64,000 nt of DNA from Streptomyces roseoviridis (GCF_039535235.1 NZ_BAAAWU010000001.1:5146001-5210000), one strand, 5' to 3'. Counted from the stretch's first letter, positions 23,827 to 35,277 are shown. Numbers and translations: made by a program. Notes: generated from the sequence alone by a model not told the origin.

Positions 23827-24839
23827 TTCGCGCCGAGGGCCTTCTTCAGCGCGGCGAGGTTGGACTGCATGACCTCGATGTAGTCATCGCCCTTGGACCG
23901 CTCCGTGATTCCCTCCAGCGGGTCGAGCACGTCGGTCTTGAGGCCGGTGTCGTTCGCGAGGGTCTTGGCGGTCTTGTCGCTCGCCAGGGTCTCGAAGAAG
24001 ACGGTGGAGACCTTGTCCTTCTTCGCGATCTCCTGGAGTTCCTTGATGCGGGCGGGGCTCGGCTCGGACTCGGGGTCGACGCCGGAGATGCCCTCCTGCT
24101 CCAGGTCGTAGCGCTCGGCGAGGTAGCCGAAGGCGGAGTGGGTGGTGATGAAGGTCCGGGTGGAGGCGTTCTTCAGTCCGGTCCGGAACTCGGTGTCCAG
24201 GGCGCCGAGCTTCTTCACCAGGGCGTCGGTGTTCTTCTCGTAGTCGGCGGCGTGGGCTGGGTCGGCCTTCGCGAGGGTGTTGCCGAATCCCTTGGCGACC
24301 TCGGCGTACTTCACGGGGTCGAGCCAGATGTGGGGGTCGGCGCCGGCCTCGGAGCCGTGGTCGTGGCCCTCGTGGCCGCCGTGGGACTCCTCGGCGGCGT
24401 GCTCCGCGTGCTGGGCGTGCTCCTCGGCGGACTCGCCCTCGTGGCCGGCCTCGGTGCCGTGCTCTTCGAGGGTGGTGAGGGCGGCGGCGTCGGCGGTGTT
24501 CTCGACGCCGGCCTGTTGGATGGCGTCGTCGACGGCGGGCTGGATGCCCTTGAGGTAGAGGATGACGTCGGCCTCGCCGAGCTCGCCGATCTGCCTCGGC
24601 TTGAGCTCCAGGTCGTGCGGCTCGACGCCGGGCTTGGTGAGCGTGGTGACGGACACGTGGTCGCCGCCTATCTGCTCGGCCAGGTACTGCATGGGATAGA
24701 ACGACGCCACGACGTCCAGCTTGCCGCCGCTCCGCTGGTCCGCCGCGTCGGAGGTGCCGGAGCAGGCGGAGAGGGTGACGAGACCGAGGGTGACGGCACC
24801 GGCGACGGCGGTGGTGGGTATCAGGCGACGTACGTTCAT
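23823..24839 (-). CDS. znuA: Zinc-binding lipoprotein ZnuA
   Basis: This 338-residue solute-binding protein has a lipobox signal (LVTLSAC, then SGTSD). It has the ZnuA-type His metal ligands around GVEPHDLELKP, PHIWLDP and THSAFGYLAERY, and a long loop rich in His, Glu and Gly (about 127-165). It captures zinc outside the membrane. ATG 24839 is preferred: it is seven bases after GAAAAT, which with TTGACA 18 bases upstream makes a good promoter. Two Zur-box-like palindromes cover this promoter. ATGs at 24848 and 24857 are alternatives. Confidence 0.94.
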   Translation of the reverse strand: MNVRRLIPTTAVAGAVTLGLVTLSACSGTSDAADQRSGGKLDVVASFYPMQYLAEQIGGDHVSVTTLTKPGVEPHDLELKPRQIGELGEADVILYLKGIQPAVDDAIQQAGVENTADAAALTTLEEHGTEAGHEGESAEEHAQHAEHAAEESHGGHEGHDHGSEAGADPHIWLDPVKYAEVAKGFGNTLAKADPAHAADYEKNTDALVKKLGALDTEFRTGLKNASTRTFITTHSAFGYLAERYDLEQEGISGVDPESEPSPARIKELQEIAKKDKVSTVFFETLASDKTAKTLANDTGLKTDVLDPLEGITERSKGDDYIEVMQSNLAALKKALGAK

Positions 24840-24853
24840 GACACTCATTTTCA
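24839..24853. promoter_or_regulatory. Zur box 1 of the znu promoter
   Basis: The minus strand reads TGAAAATGAGTGTCA, close to the Streptomyces Zur box core TGAAAATGATTTTCA. It overlaps the -10 (24847-24852) and start region of znuA. Confidence 0.7.
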
Positions 24854-24860
24854 ACAAAAC

Positions 24861-24875
24861 TGGAAACGGTTGTCA
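24861..24875. promoter_or_regulatory. Zur box 2 of the znu promoter
   Basis: TGGAAACGGTTGTCA, a weaker palindromic match. Its centre is 22 bases from box 1, two helix turns, and it overlaps the -35 TTGACA (24871-24876, minus strand). Confidence 0.5.
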
Positions 24876-24928
24876 ATTGCCGCATCTGTGTTCCGGGCCA
24901 CTGTGTTCGAACAGCGACGGCCGATCGC

Positions 24929-24934
24929 TACTGT
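24929..24934 (+). promoter_or_regulatory. -10 hexamer of leaderless promoter (TACTGT) for the M16-like gene
   Basis: TACTGT, six bases, then ATG at 24941; no ribosome site is present. Confidence 0.5.
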
Positions 24935-24940
24935 TCGGCC

Positions 24941-26407
24941 ATGCAGCGCGCGGAGATCAACGGAACGGCCTTGTTCTGGGACGACGTCCCCGGACCCTTC
25001 ACCGCCCACCTTCTGGTCGGCACGGGGCTGGAGGACGACCCGTTCCCGCGCTTCGGGATCACCGAGCTCGTCGAGCAGCTCGCGGTGACCGCGGTCGCCG
25101 ACGCGGGGCGGGACGTCGACGAACTCGACTCCACCGTGGCCGGTGACCACACCCGCTTCCGGATCGTCGGGGAGCCCGAGCGCGTCGCCGAGGCCGTGAA
25201 CCGGCTGTGCCGCGCGCTCGCCGGACCCCCGGTCGACGGGCTCGCCGGCGCGGCCCGGCGGGTGCGGGCGCGGCGGGACCGCGAGCGCGGCTGGGAGGGG
25301 TTCCAGGAGCGCGAACTGAGCTTCCGCTACGGGCTGCGCGGGCCCGGCAGGAACGGCTGGGACGCTCCGGCCGTCGAGCGCATCGGCGCGGACGACGTCC
25401 GCGCCTGGGCCGCCGCGCGCTTCACCCGCGGCAACGCGGCGCTGGTGCTCACCGGCGCGCCGCCCAAGGCCCTGGATCCACGCCTGCCGGACGGGCCGCG
25501 CATCGAGAGGCCCGTCGTCGCGCCGCTGCCGGGGACCTCCGGCTGCTGGCTGGAGGCCCCGCACGAATGGGGCGAGCGCGTGGCGGTCTCGTACGAGGCG
25601 CCCGCCTCGCCCGCCGGTCACGTCGCGGCGGAGCTCGCCCGGGAGCGGGCCCTGCGCGATCCGCGGGTGGCCGGGAACCTGACCGGGGACGTCGAGATCC
25701 ACTCCTCGTACACGGGCGGCGGCCGCATGCTCTTCTGGCTGGTCGCCGAGACCGACGAGCCGGGCGTCCAGGCCGTCGCCGACGGGCTCGACGGCCTGCT
25801 CCGGGAACTCGCCGCGGACGGTCCCGCCGAGGAGGAGGTGCGGCGCGTCGAACGGATCTGGTCGGACCGGCTCGAAGGTGAGGAGCAGCGGCGGACGCAG
25901 CTCTTCGTGGCGGGCCTCGACCACCTGTGCGGACTGGACTTCCTCGACACCCCGATCCTGCGGGCCCGGCTCGCCGCGTTCGGTCCCGGGGACGTCCGCG
26001 CCGCCCTCGCCGCCTACCCCTCGACCGCCCTGCTCGTCCTGCCCGCGCACTGCGAGCCGGGCGAGGGCAGCCCCTTCGTCCCGGAGCCGGATCCCGCGGG
26101 CCAGGACCTGCACGAGGCGTACGCGTACCGGCCGAGGCTCTTCGGACCGGCCGGGCGGCACGCGCGGATGTACCTGAGCGACGAGGGGCTCGCCCACTGG
26201 ACCGGAAGGTGTCATCACGTCGTGCGCTGGCACCAGGTCGCCGGCGTCGGGGTGGCCCCGGGGCGGCGGGTGGTGTTCGGGGAGCAGGGCGGAGTCATCG
26301 ATATAGAGGCAGACTGGTACAAGTCCGGAGGTGATCTGGTCGCCGCCGTCGACGCCCGCCTCCCCGCTTCCCTCCGCTTCCCGATCGGCGAGGGGGAACC
26401 GATTTGA
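24941..26407 (+). CDS. M16 (insulinase)-like protein without the zinc motif
   Basis: This 488-residue protein follows the M16 fold pattern. The N-terminal strand TALFWDDVPGPFTAHLLVGTG leads to FGITELVEQLAVTAV, where active M16 enzymes have HxxEH. Here the two His are replaced by E and Q while the E is kept, so it is probably not a protease. A second M16-like half (about 190-350) includes VAVSYEAPASPAGHVAAELA. The last 80 residues (VVRWHQVAGVGVAPGRRVV) may form a PH-like domain. Such proteins can bind peptides. It is leaderless, divergent from znuA. Confidence 0.7.
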   Translation: MQRAEINGTALFWDDVPGPFTAHLLVGTGLEDDPFPRFGITELVEQLAVTAVADAGRDVDELDSTVAGDHTRFRIVGEPERVAEAVNRLCRALAGPPVDGLAGAARRVRARRDRERGWEGFQERELSFRYGLRGPGRNGWDAPAVERIGADDVRAWAAARFTRGNAALVLTGAPPKALDPRLPDGPRIERPVVAPLPGTSGCWLEAPHEWGERVAVSYEAPASPAGHVAAELARERALRDPRVAGNLTGDVEIHSSYTGGGRMLFWLVAETDEPGVQAVADGLDGLLRELAADGPAEEEVRRVERIWSDRLEGEEQRRTQLFVAGLDHLCGLDFLDTPILRARLAAFGPGDVRAALAAYPSTALLVLPAHCEPGEGSPFVPEPDPAGQDLHEAYAYRPRLFGPAGRHARMYLSDEGLAHWTGRCHHVVRWHQVAGVGVAPGRRVVFGEQGGVIDIEADWYKSGGDLVAAVDARLPASLRFPIGEGEPI

Positions 26408-26473
26408 TACGGGGGGTGCGGGCGCCGGTAACCTGAGGCATTCGCACTTCGTCGTCGTAATGAAGAGAGCACC

Positions 26474-27856
26474 GTGGCCGCCGACAAGATCGACACCATC
26501 GTCAGCCTGAGCAAGCGCCGTGGCTTCGTCTACCCGTGCAGCGAGATCTACGGCGGACAGCGTGCCGCCTGGGACTACGGACCGCTGGGTGTCGAACTCA
26601 AGGAGAACATCAAGCGTCAGTGGTGGCGTTACATGGTCACCGCGCGCGAGGACGTCGTCGGCATCGACTCGTCGGTCATCCTGGCCACCGAGGTCTGGGA
26701 GGCCTCCGGTCACGTCGCCACCTTCACCGACCCGCTGACCGAGTGCACCTCCTGCCACAAGCGCTTCCGCGCCGACCACCTGGAGGAGGCGTACGAGGAG
26801 AAGCACGGCCGCCTCCCCGAGAACGGCCTCTCCGACCTCAACTGCCCCAACTGCGGCAACAAGGGCACCTTCACCGAGCCCAAGCAGTTCTCCGGCCTGC
26901 TCTCCACCCACCTCGGCCCGACCCAGGACACCGGCTCCGTCGCGTACCTGCGCCCCGAGACCGCCCAGGGCATCTTCACCAACTTCGCCCAGGTGCAGAC
27001 CACCGCGCGCAAGAAGCCGCCGTTCGGCATCGCGCAGATGGGCAAGTCCTTCCGGAACGAGATCACTCCGGGCAACTTCATCTTCCGCACCCGCGAGTTC
27101 GAGCAGATGGAGATGGAGTTCTTCGTCAAGCCGGGCGAGGACGAGAAGTGGCAGGAGTACTGGATGGAGCAGCGCTGGAACTGGTACACCGGCCTGGGTC
27201 TCCGTGAGGAGAACATGCGCTGGTTCGAGCACCCGCAGGAGAAGCTCTCCCACTACTCCAAGCGCACCGCCGACATCGAGTACCGCTTCCAGTTCGGCGG
27301 CAGCGAGTGGGGCGAGCTGGAGGGCGTCGCCAACCGCACCGACTACGACCTGACCGCCCACGCCAAGGCCTCCGGCGCCAACCTGATGTTCCACGAGCAG
27401 GAGACCGGCGAGCGCTACACGCCGTACGTCATCGAGCCCGCGGCCGGTGTCGGCCGCACGATGCTCGCCTTCCTCCTCGACGCGTACACCGAGGACGAGG
27501 CCCCGAACGCCAAGGGCGTCATGGAGAAGCGCACCGTGCTGCGCCTGGACCACCGCCTGGCCCCGGTCAAGGCCGCCGTCCTGCCGCTGTCCCGCAACGC
27601 GCAGCTGTCGCCGAAGGCCAAGGGCCTCGCGGCCGACCTGCGGCAGAACTGGAACATCGAGTTCGACGACGCCGGCGCCATCGGCCGCCGCTACCGCCGC
27701 CAGGACGAGATCGGCACCCCGTTCTGCATCACCGTCGACTTCGACACCCTCGAGGACAACGCGGTGACCGTGCGCGAGCGCGACACCATGAAGCAGGAGC
27801 GCGTCTCCCTCGACCAGATCCAGGGCTACCTGGCCGGCCGCCTGCTGGGCTGCTGA
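26474..27856 (+). CDS. glyS: Glycyl-tRNA synthetase (dimeric type)
   Basis: GlyRS (460 residues) charges tRNA-Gly. Class II motifs: motif 1 region RRGFVYPCSEIYGGQRAAWDYGP, motif 2 FRNEITPGNFIFRTREFEQME, and motif 3 EPAAGVGRTMLAFLLDAY. A four-Cys zinc knuckle (CTSC...CPNC) is inserted, as in the alpha2 type. The start is GTG 26474 with a GAAGAGAG ribosome site. A long hairpin terminator follows. This is the single-chain bacterial/archaeal-type enzyme, often named glyS or glyQS. Confidence 0.97.
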   Translation: MAADKIDTIVSLSKRRGFVYPCSEIYGGQRAAWDYGPLGVELKENIKRQWWRYMVTAREDVVGIDSSVILATEVWEASGHVATFTDPLTECTSCHKRFRADHLEEAYEEKHGRLPENGLSDLNCPNCGNKGTFTEPKQFSGLLSTHLGPTQDTGSVAYLRPETAQGIFTNFAQVQTTARKKPPFGIAQMGKSFRNEITPGNFIFRTREFEQMEMEFFVKPGEDEKWQEYWMEQRWNWYTGLGLREENMRWFEHPQEKLSHYSKRTADIEYRFQFGGSEWGELEGVANRTDYDLTAHAKASGANLMFHEQETGERYTPYVIEPAAGVGRTMLAFLLDAYTEDEAPNAKGVMEKRTVLRLDHRLAPVKAAVLPLSRNAQLSPKAKGLAADLRQNWNIEFDDAGAIGRRYRRQDEIGTPFCITVDFDTLEDNAVTVRERDTMKQERVSLDQIQGYLAGRLLGC

Positions 27857-27880
27857 CCCCGGTCGTACGACGCACCCACA

Positions 27881-27924
27881 CGGCGAAGCCCCCGGTTCCC
27901 CTCCCGGAACCGGGGGCTTCGCCG
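27881..27924 (+). terminator. glyS terminator
   Basis: CGGCGAAGCCCCCGGTTCC and its exact complement GGAACCGGGGGCTTCGCCG flank a six-base loop. The 19-bp stem also serves the convergent MFS gene. Confidence 0.88.
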
Positions 27925-27969
27925 TACACCGGCGCGGCGCCCCGGCCGTCGCCCGCGTGCGTGCCGGCC

Positions 27970-29439
27970 TCAGGCCGAGGACGCCCTGGCCGTCGCGTGA
28001 GCGCCGCCGCACTCCGCCTCCAGGCGCCGGGCCGTCCGCTCTGCCGTGCCGCGCGCCCACGCACCGCTGGTCAGCGCCCCGGCGAGCAGCACGGCGAGCC
28101 CGCAGCCCGTGACGATCCAGTACACCGGCTTGCTCGCCTCCACGAAGCCCTCCATGGAGTACGTCGTCGCGGAGGCGAGGCCCGTGGTCAGGACCGCGCC
28201 CGCCACCGCGACCCCGAGGGTCTGGCCGATCTGGCGGCTGGTCGAGGCGACCGCCGCCGCCACCCCGGCCTGCGCGCGGGGCATGCCCGAGACGGCCGTG
28301 TTGGTGATCGGCGCGTTCACCAGGCCGAAGCCGATGCCGAACACCACGTAGCCGGTGAACAGCATCGGCGTGCTGGTCTCCGCGTGGAAGGCGGCGAACA
28401 GCAGTGCGCCCGCCGCCATCGCCGCGCCCGCGAGCACCAGCGAGGGCCGTGGGCCGCGCGCCCCGACCAGCCGGCCCGACAGCGGCGCGAAGACGAAGGT
28501 CATCGCCGCCATCGGCAGCATGAAGAGCCCCGCGTGCAGGGCGGACAGGCCGCGGACGTCCTGGAGGTAGAGGGTGTTCTGGAAGAGGAAGGCGCCGAGC
28601 GCGGAGAAGGCGCACACCGCGATCACCGTCGCCCCGCTGAACGGGGCGCTGCGGAAGAAGCGCAGATCGATCAGCGGCTCGCGGCGCCTCGGCTCGTACA
28701 GCAGCAGTCCGACCAGGGCGAGGCCCGCGAGCCCGGCGAACGGGGCGCTGGTCTCGATGATCGCGTACGTGAGGGAGCCGAGCAGCACCGTGACCAGGAC
28801 CTGGCCGACCGGGTCGGGGCGGCGGGGGCGGGGCGCGCGGGACTCGGGGACGTAGCGGAAGGTCAGCAGCAGGGCGGCCAGACCGATCGGCAGGTTCACC
28901 CAGAAGATCGCCCGCCAGCCGACCGACTGGACGAGCAGTCCGCCCACCAGCGGGCCCGTCGCCATGGAGACGCCGACGACCGCGCCCCAGGCGCCGATGG
29001 CACGCGCGCGTGCGGCCGGTTCCGTGAAGGTGTTGGTGATGATCGACATGGCGACCGGGTTGAGCATCGAGCCGCCCACCGCCTGCACCATCCGGAAGGC
29101 GACCAGGGCCTCCAGGCTGGGCGCGAGGGAGCACAGGAGCGAGCCGACGACGAAGAGCACGAGCCCGGTGACGAAGACCTTGCGGCGGCCGATCCGGTCG
29201 GCGGTGGAGCCCGAGAGCATGAGCAGCGAGGCGAGCACCAGGGTGTAGGCGTCGATCGTCCACTGCAGGCCGGACACGGAGGCGTGCAGCTCGCGCTGGA
29301 GGGAGGGCAGGGCGACGTTGAGCGCGGTGTTGTCCAGGCTGACGATCAGCAGGCTCATGCAGCAGACGGCCAGGACGACGCGTTGTCGGCGGGGGCTGGG
29401 CGGCTGCGCGGCGGGCTCGGACTGCGGGGGACCGGGCAT
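27970..29439 (-). CDS. MFS multidrug efflux transporter (DHA2, 14-TMS type)
   Basis: From ATG 29439 this is a 489-residue transporter with about 14 hydrophobic helices. Motif A-like GSTADRIGRRKVF lies between helices 2 and 3; the DHA2 motif LDNTALNVALPSLQREL is in helix 1 and WRAIFWVNLPIGL in the middle. It probably exports drugs or metabolites by proton antiport. The ATG follows TACGAT by six bases, a leaderless promoter, divergent from dusB 52 bases away. No TetR gene is adjacent, so its control is unknown. Confidence 0.93.
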   Translation of the reverse strand: MPGPPQSEPAAQPPSPRRQRVVLAVCCMSLLIVSLDNTALNVALPSLQRELHASVSGLQWTIDAYTLVLASLLMLSGSTADRIGRRKVFVTGLVLFVVGSLLCSLAPSLEALVAFRMVQAVGGSMLNPVAMSIITNTFTEPAARARAIGAWGAVVGVSMATGPLVGGLLVQSVGWRAIFWVNLPIGLAALLLTFRYVPESRAPRPRRPDPVGQVLVTVLLGSLTYAIIETSAPFAGLAGLALVGLLLYEPRRREPLIDLRFFRSAPFSGATVIAVCAFSALGAFLFQNTLYLQDVRGLSALHAGLFMLPMAAMTFVFAPLSGRLVGARGPRPSLVLAGAAMAAGALLFAAFHAETSTPMLFTGYVVFGIGFGLVNAPITNTAVSGMPRAQAGVAAAVASTSRQIGQTLGVAVAGAVLTTGLASATTYSMEGFVEASKPVYWIVTGCGLAVLLAGALTSGAWARGTAERTARRLEAECGGAHATARASSA

Positions 29440-29445
29440 GTGCGG

Positions 29446-29451
29446 ATCGTA
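29446..29451 (-). promoter_or_regulatory. -10 hexamer of leaderless MFS promoter (TACGAT)
   Basis: On the minus strand TACGAT is followed by CCGCAC and ATG. Confidence 0.5.
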
Positions 29452-29479
29452 CGGCTGTCTCACGACGTGCGCAGTACGG

Positions 29480-29485
29480 GACAAT
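29480..29485 (+). promoter_or_regulatory. -10 hexamer of leaderless dusB promoter (GACAAT)
   Basis: GACAAT, six bases, then ATG. The context GTACGGGACAATGGG is identical to that of recO. Confidence 0.55.
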
Positions 29486-29491
29486 GGGCCC

Positions 29492-30628
29492 ATGACCGCG
29501 TTCACTCCTCTTGCCATCGGGCCGCACGTCGTGCAGCCGCCGGTGGTGCTCGCGCCCATGGCCGGCATCACCAACGCCCCGTTCCGCACCCTCTGCCGTG
29601 AGTTCTCCGGCGGCAAGGGCCTGTTCGTGAGCGAGATGATCACGACGCGGGCGCTGGTCGAGCGCAACGAGAAGACCATGCAGCTCATCCGCTTCGACGA
29701 GACCGAGAAGCCGCGGTCCATCCAGCTGTACGGGGTGGACCCGGTGACCGTCGGCAAGGCCGTGCGGATGATCGTGGACGAGGACCTGGCCGATCACATC
29801 GACCTGAACTTCGGCTGCCCGGTCCCCAAGGTGACGCGCAAGGGCGGCGGCTCGGCCCTCCCGTACAAGCGGCCGCTGCTGCGGGCGATCCTGCACGAGG
29901 CCGTGACGAACGCGGGCGACCTGCCGGTCACGATGAAGATGCGCAAGGGCATCGACGACGACCACATCACGTATCTGGACGCCGGCCGGATCGCCGTCGA
30001 GGAGGGCGTCACGGCCATCGCGCTGCACGGCCGGACGGCGGCCCAGCACTACGGCGGCACGGCGGACTGGGACGCCATCGCCCGTCTGAAGGAGCACGTG
30101 CCGGAGATCCCGGTGCTCGGCAACGGCGACATCTGGTCGGCGGACGACGCGCTGCGGATGATGCGCGAGACGGGCTGTGACGGCGTGGTCGTGGGCCGCG
30201 GCTGTCTGGGCCGGCCGTGGCTCTTCGGTGACCTCGTGGCGGCCTTCGAGGGCACGGGCGAGTACGCGAAGCCCGAGCTGCGGACGGTCGCGGACACGAT
30301 GGTGCGGCACGCGCGGCTGCTCGGTGAGTGGCTGGGCGACGAGTCGCGCGGTGTCATCGACTTCCGCAAGCACGTGGCCTGGTACCTGAAGGGCTTCTCG
30401 GTGGGCTCCGAGATGCGCAAGAAGCTCGCGATCACCTCGTCCCTGGACGAACTGCGCGCTCAGTTGAGCGAGCTGGACCTGGACCAGCCGTGGCCCGTGG
30501 GTGCGGACGGACCGCGCGGCCGTACGTCCGGAAACAACCGGGTCGTCCTGCCGGACGGCTGGTTGAAGGACCCGTACGACTGTGCCGGGATCAGCGAGGA
30601 CGCGGAGCTGGACACGTCCGGCGGGTGA
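29492..30628 (+). CDS. dusB: tRNA-dihydrouridine synthase
   Basis: This 378-residue FMN enzyme reduces uridine in the D-loop of tRNAs with NADPH. The TIM barrel begins VVLAPMAGITNAPFRTLCREF. Further motifs are IQLYGVDP, HIDLNFGCPVPKVTRKGGGSAL with the catalytic Cys, MKMRKGIDDDH, ALHGRTAAQHY and GNGDIW. The C-terminal helical tRNA-binding domain ends near residue 340. It is leaderless from its own promoter, with a T-tailed terminator about 90 bases downstream. Confidence 0.96.
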   Translation: MTAFTPLAIGPHVVQPPVVLAPMAGITNAPFRTLCREFSGGKGLFVSEMITTRALVERNEKTMQLIRFDETEKPRSIQLYGVDPVTVGKAVRMIVDEDLADHIDLNFGCPVPKVTRKGGGSALPYKRPLLRAILHEAVTNAGDLPVTMKMRKGIDDDHITYLDAGRIAVEEGVTAIALHGRTAAQHYGGTADWDAIARLKEHVPEIPVLGNGDIWSADDALRMMRETGCDGVVVGRGCLGRPWLFGDLVAAFEGTGEYAKPELRTVADTMVRHARLLGEWLGDESRGVIDFRKHVAWYLKGFSVGSEMRKKLAITSSLDELRAQLSELDLDQPWPVGADGPRGRTSGNNRVVLPDGWLKDPYDCAGISEDAELDTSGG

Positions 30629-30716
30629 GATTCGGGCCCTTCCTGGCGAGTGATTCTCGCCACCCCTGATAGAGGGTGTGCTCAGATGAGCAGGTTACGG
30701 ACCCGTCTCCCGCTTG

Positions 30717-30744
30717 AAGGGTGGCACTGGGTGCCACCCTTTTT
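30717..30744 (+). terminator. dusB terminator with T run
   Basis: AAGGGTGGCAC-TGG-GTGCCACCCTT followed by TTT; an 11-bp perfect stem ending in five T. A true intrinsic terminator, rare in this GC range. Confidence 0.9.
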
Positions 30745-30763
30745 GCGTTCAAGACTTGAACGC
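30745..30763. promoter_or_regulatory. Perfect 19-base palindrome (GCGTTCAAG-A-CTTGAACGC)
   Basis: A 9-1-9 palindrome directly after the dusB terminator and 222 bases before ppdK. The one-base centre argues for a protein-binding site rather than RNA. The regulator is unknown. A second palindrome, GCGCTCA-GG-TGAGCGC (30778-30793), follows. Confidence 0.4.
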
Positions 30764-30984
30764 AGATGCCGCTTTAGGCGCTCAGGTGAGCGCGGAAGCC
30801 CTGCTTTGACTCAAACGCCCTTCGGGGTCTGAAAGCGGAAGCTACCGCTCAGTTACTTTCGATGCGCTGGCGGATGGGTGGTTAAGACCGGGTGACCGGT
30901 AGGCGTACCTCCCCAGAAGCCTTCGATCTGGGTATGTTCCTCGCCGTCAGGGCAGCCAACCGAGTCGTCGAGGAGTCGAGACCC

Positions 30985-33696
<2,712 letters not shown>

Positions 33697-33719
33697 ACCC
33701 CGGTTCAGTAGCAAAGACC

Positions 33720-33770
33720 CCGGAGCCGCCGTTCGTCCCCGACCCTCAAACCGATGGGCGGCGGCTCCGG
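33720..33770 (+). terminator. First ppdK terminator hairpin
   Basis: CCGGAGCCGCC pairs with GGCGGCTCCGG over a 29-base loop; weaker because of the loop length. Confidence 0.5.
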
Positions 33771-33781
33771 TCTCCATGAGA

Positions 33782-33820
33782 GACGGGGCGGACACCTTGT
33801 GCGGAGGTGTCCGCCCCGTC
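33782..33820 (+). terminator. Second ppdK terminator hairpin
   Basis: GACGGGGCGGACACCT and AGGTGTCCGCCCCGTC, a perfect 16-bp stem with a seven-base loop. Confidence 0.85.
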
Positions 33821-34164
33821 GTATTTCGTCCCGGTGCGGTTGTTGCATGATCGTTGGGGAAATGTGAGTTCCTGTTCAACTCCATGCGGGTCCCGCATTG
33901 AATTATTCGGTGTTGAACTTTCGCAAAGAATGGAGCGGGCGCGACCCCCGGATCCCCACCCGGAGGCCGCGCCCATTACCCTCGTCGGGCGGGTGAGCCG
34001 CAACCTCGCCGACCGCCGCCGGACGCGACAAAGCCCCCCACGGTCTTCGCCGCGTCACCTCGGTCCTGAAGGTTTCCCGTCCGACACCGCACAGCTTTTC
34101 GGTTCTCGGCCGTTCGCCGCGATGCCTTTCAAGTGTGGCTGAAACACCCTGGTAACGTGCAGTG
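33821..34164. other. Gene-free stretch with nested palindromes
   Basis: No convincing gene in 344 bases. It is less GC-rich near 33830-33930. ATGCGGG-T-CCCGCAT (33884-33898) is a perfect palindrome and lies inside an outer inverted pair GTTCAAC (33874-33880) and GTTGAAC (33913-33919). TAACGT at 34153-34158 is a likely -10 for the regulator gene, with transcription starting near 34165. Confidence 0.4.
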
Positions 34165-34218
34165 ATGCTGTGCATACTCGTCGTCGGGGGTGGTTGCGAG
34201 TGCACAGGTGGGGGTTCC

Positions 34219-35277
34219 ATGCTGCGGATTCATTTCACCGGAAACGACTTGGCGGGCGTACGGATGGCCGCCCGTCCGGATGTTCTATGGGAAACGATCC
34301 TCAGTTTCCACCGTTTAAGAGACCGGCGCGGCTCGACGGTGTACGGGGAATGGCGGTCCGAGGCGCGTATACGCCTGGGCTCTGAGACCCGGCTGCTCGC
34401 CGCGCTCGTGCCGGGCCGCGGCTATTTCCCCGACTTCCTGACCCCGCCCCAGGGCATCCTCGGGCTCGACGAGGGTCTCGACGCGATCCGGGCCACCCCG
34501 CCCGGCCGGCTCCACACCGAGCTGGCCCTGATCGGCGCCGGCCGTCCGGGCCGGGCCGGCCGCCTGGCCGTCCCGCCCGCGCTGCGGGCCCTCGCCGACG
34601 GCGGCACCGAGCCCCTGGGCCGGCTCCTCGCGGCCCTGCGCAGCTACCACCGGGCCGCCGTGGAGCCGTACTGGAGCGACATCCAGGCCCGGGTGGAGGC
34701 CGACCGGGCCAAGCGCGGCCGGGCCCTGCTCGACGGGGGAGCGGACGAACTCCTGGCCTCCCTGCCGCCGATGCTCCGCTGGCGCAGCCCCGTCCTGGAG
34801 GCGGACTACCCGGTCGACCGGGAGCTGCACCTCGACGGGCGCGGGCTGCTGCTCCAGCCCTCGTACTTCTGCCGCGGCACCCCGGTCGTGCTGCGCGACC
34901 CTGAGCTGCCGCCGGTGCTCGTGTACCCGATCACCCACTGCGAGGCGCCGACCGTGCGGGCGCCGGGTCTGCCCTCGCTCGCCAAGCTGGTCGGGCACAC
35001 CCGCTCCGCGGTCCTCAGCGCCATCGGCGACGGCGGCACCACGAGCGAACTGGCCCGCAGGGCGGGAGTGTCGGTCGCCTCCGCGAGCCAGCACGCGGGC
35101 GTGCTGCGCGAAGCCGGCCTGGTCGCCACGCTGCGGCACGGCAACGCGGTCCTGCACACCCTGACGCCGCTGGGCGCCGCACTCCTGGGAGGAGGCGGCG
35201 CCCACGACCGGGGGACCCGGTGCGACGCGAAGGGCTACGCGCGCAGTTACGCCCGGAACGGGCCCGTCACCTCGTAG
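34219..35277 (+). CDS. ArsR-like winged-helix regulator (DUF5937 type)
   Basis: From ATG 34219 this is a 352-residue protein beginning MLRIHFTGNDLAGVRMA, the usual start of a large Streptomyces family. The N-terminal 230 residues form the effector-like domain. The C-terminal winged helix has VLSAIGDGGTTSELARRAGVSVASASQHAGVLREAGLV, ending in HTLTPLGAALL. An in-frame ATG at 34165 lies right at the predicted transcript start (TAACGT, six bases, ATG) and would add 18 residues; GGTGGGGG before 34219 supports the shorter form. Target unknown. The 3' end overlaps the convergent PhoX gene by 31 bases. Confidence 0.85.
   Translation: MLRIHFTGNDLAGVRMAARPDVLWETILSFHRLRDRRGSTVYGEWRSEARIRLGSETRLLAALVPGRGYFPDFLTPPQGILGLDEGLDAIRATPPGRLHTELALIGAGRPGRAGRLAVPPALRALADGGTEPLGRLLAALRSYHRAAVEPYWSDIQARVEADRAKRGRALLDGGADELLASLPPMLRWRSPVLEADYPVDRELHLDGRGLLLQPSYFCRGTPVVLRDPELPPVLVYPITHCEAPTVRAPGLPSLAKLVGHTRSAVLSAIGDGGTTSELARRAGVSVASASQHAGVLREAGLVATLRHGNAVLHTLTPLGAALLGGGGAHDRGTRCDAKGYARSYARNGPVTS

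Noticed and set aside
24851..30373. A very long open frame on the minus strand (over 1800 codons)
   Set aside because: It runs antisense to the M16-like gene, glyS and dusB. Its residues are dominated by G, A, V, R and L in low-complexity order, a shadow of high-GC third positions.
30745..30763. LexA (SOS) box
   Set aside because: The core is TTCAAGACTTGAA and not the actinobacterial LexA pattern TCGAAC-N4-GTTCGA.
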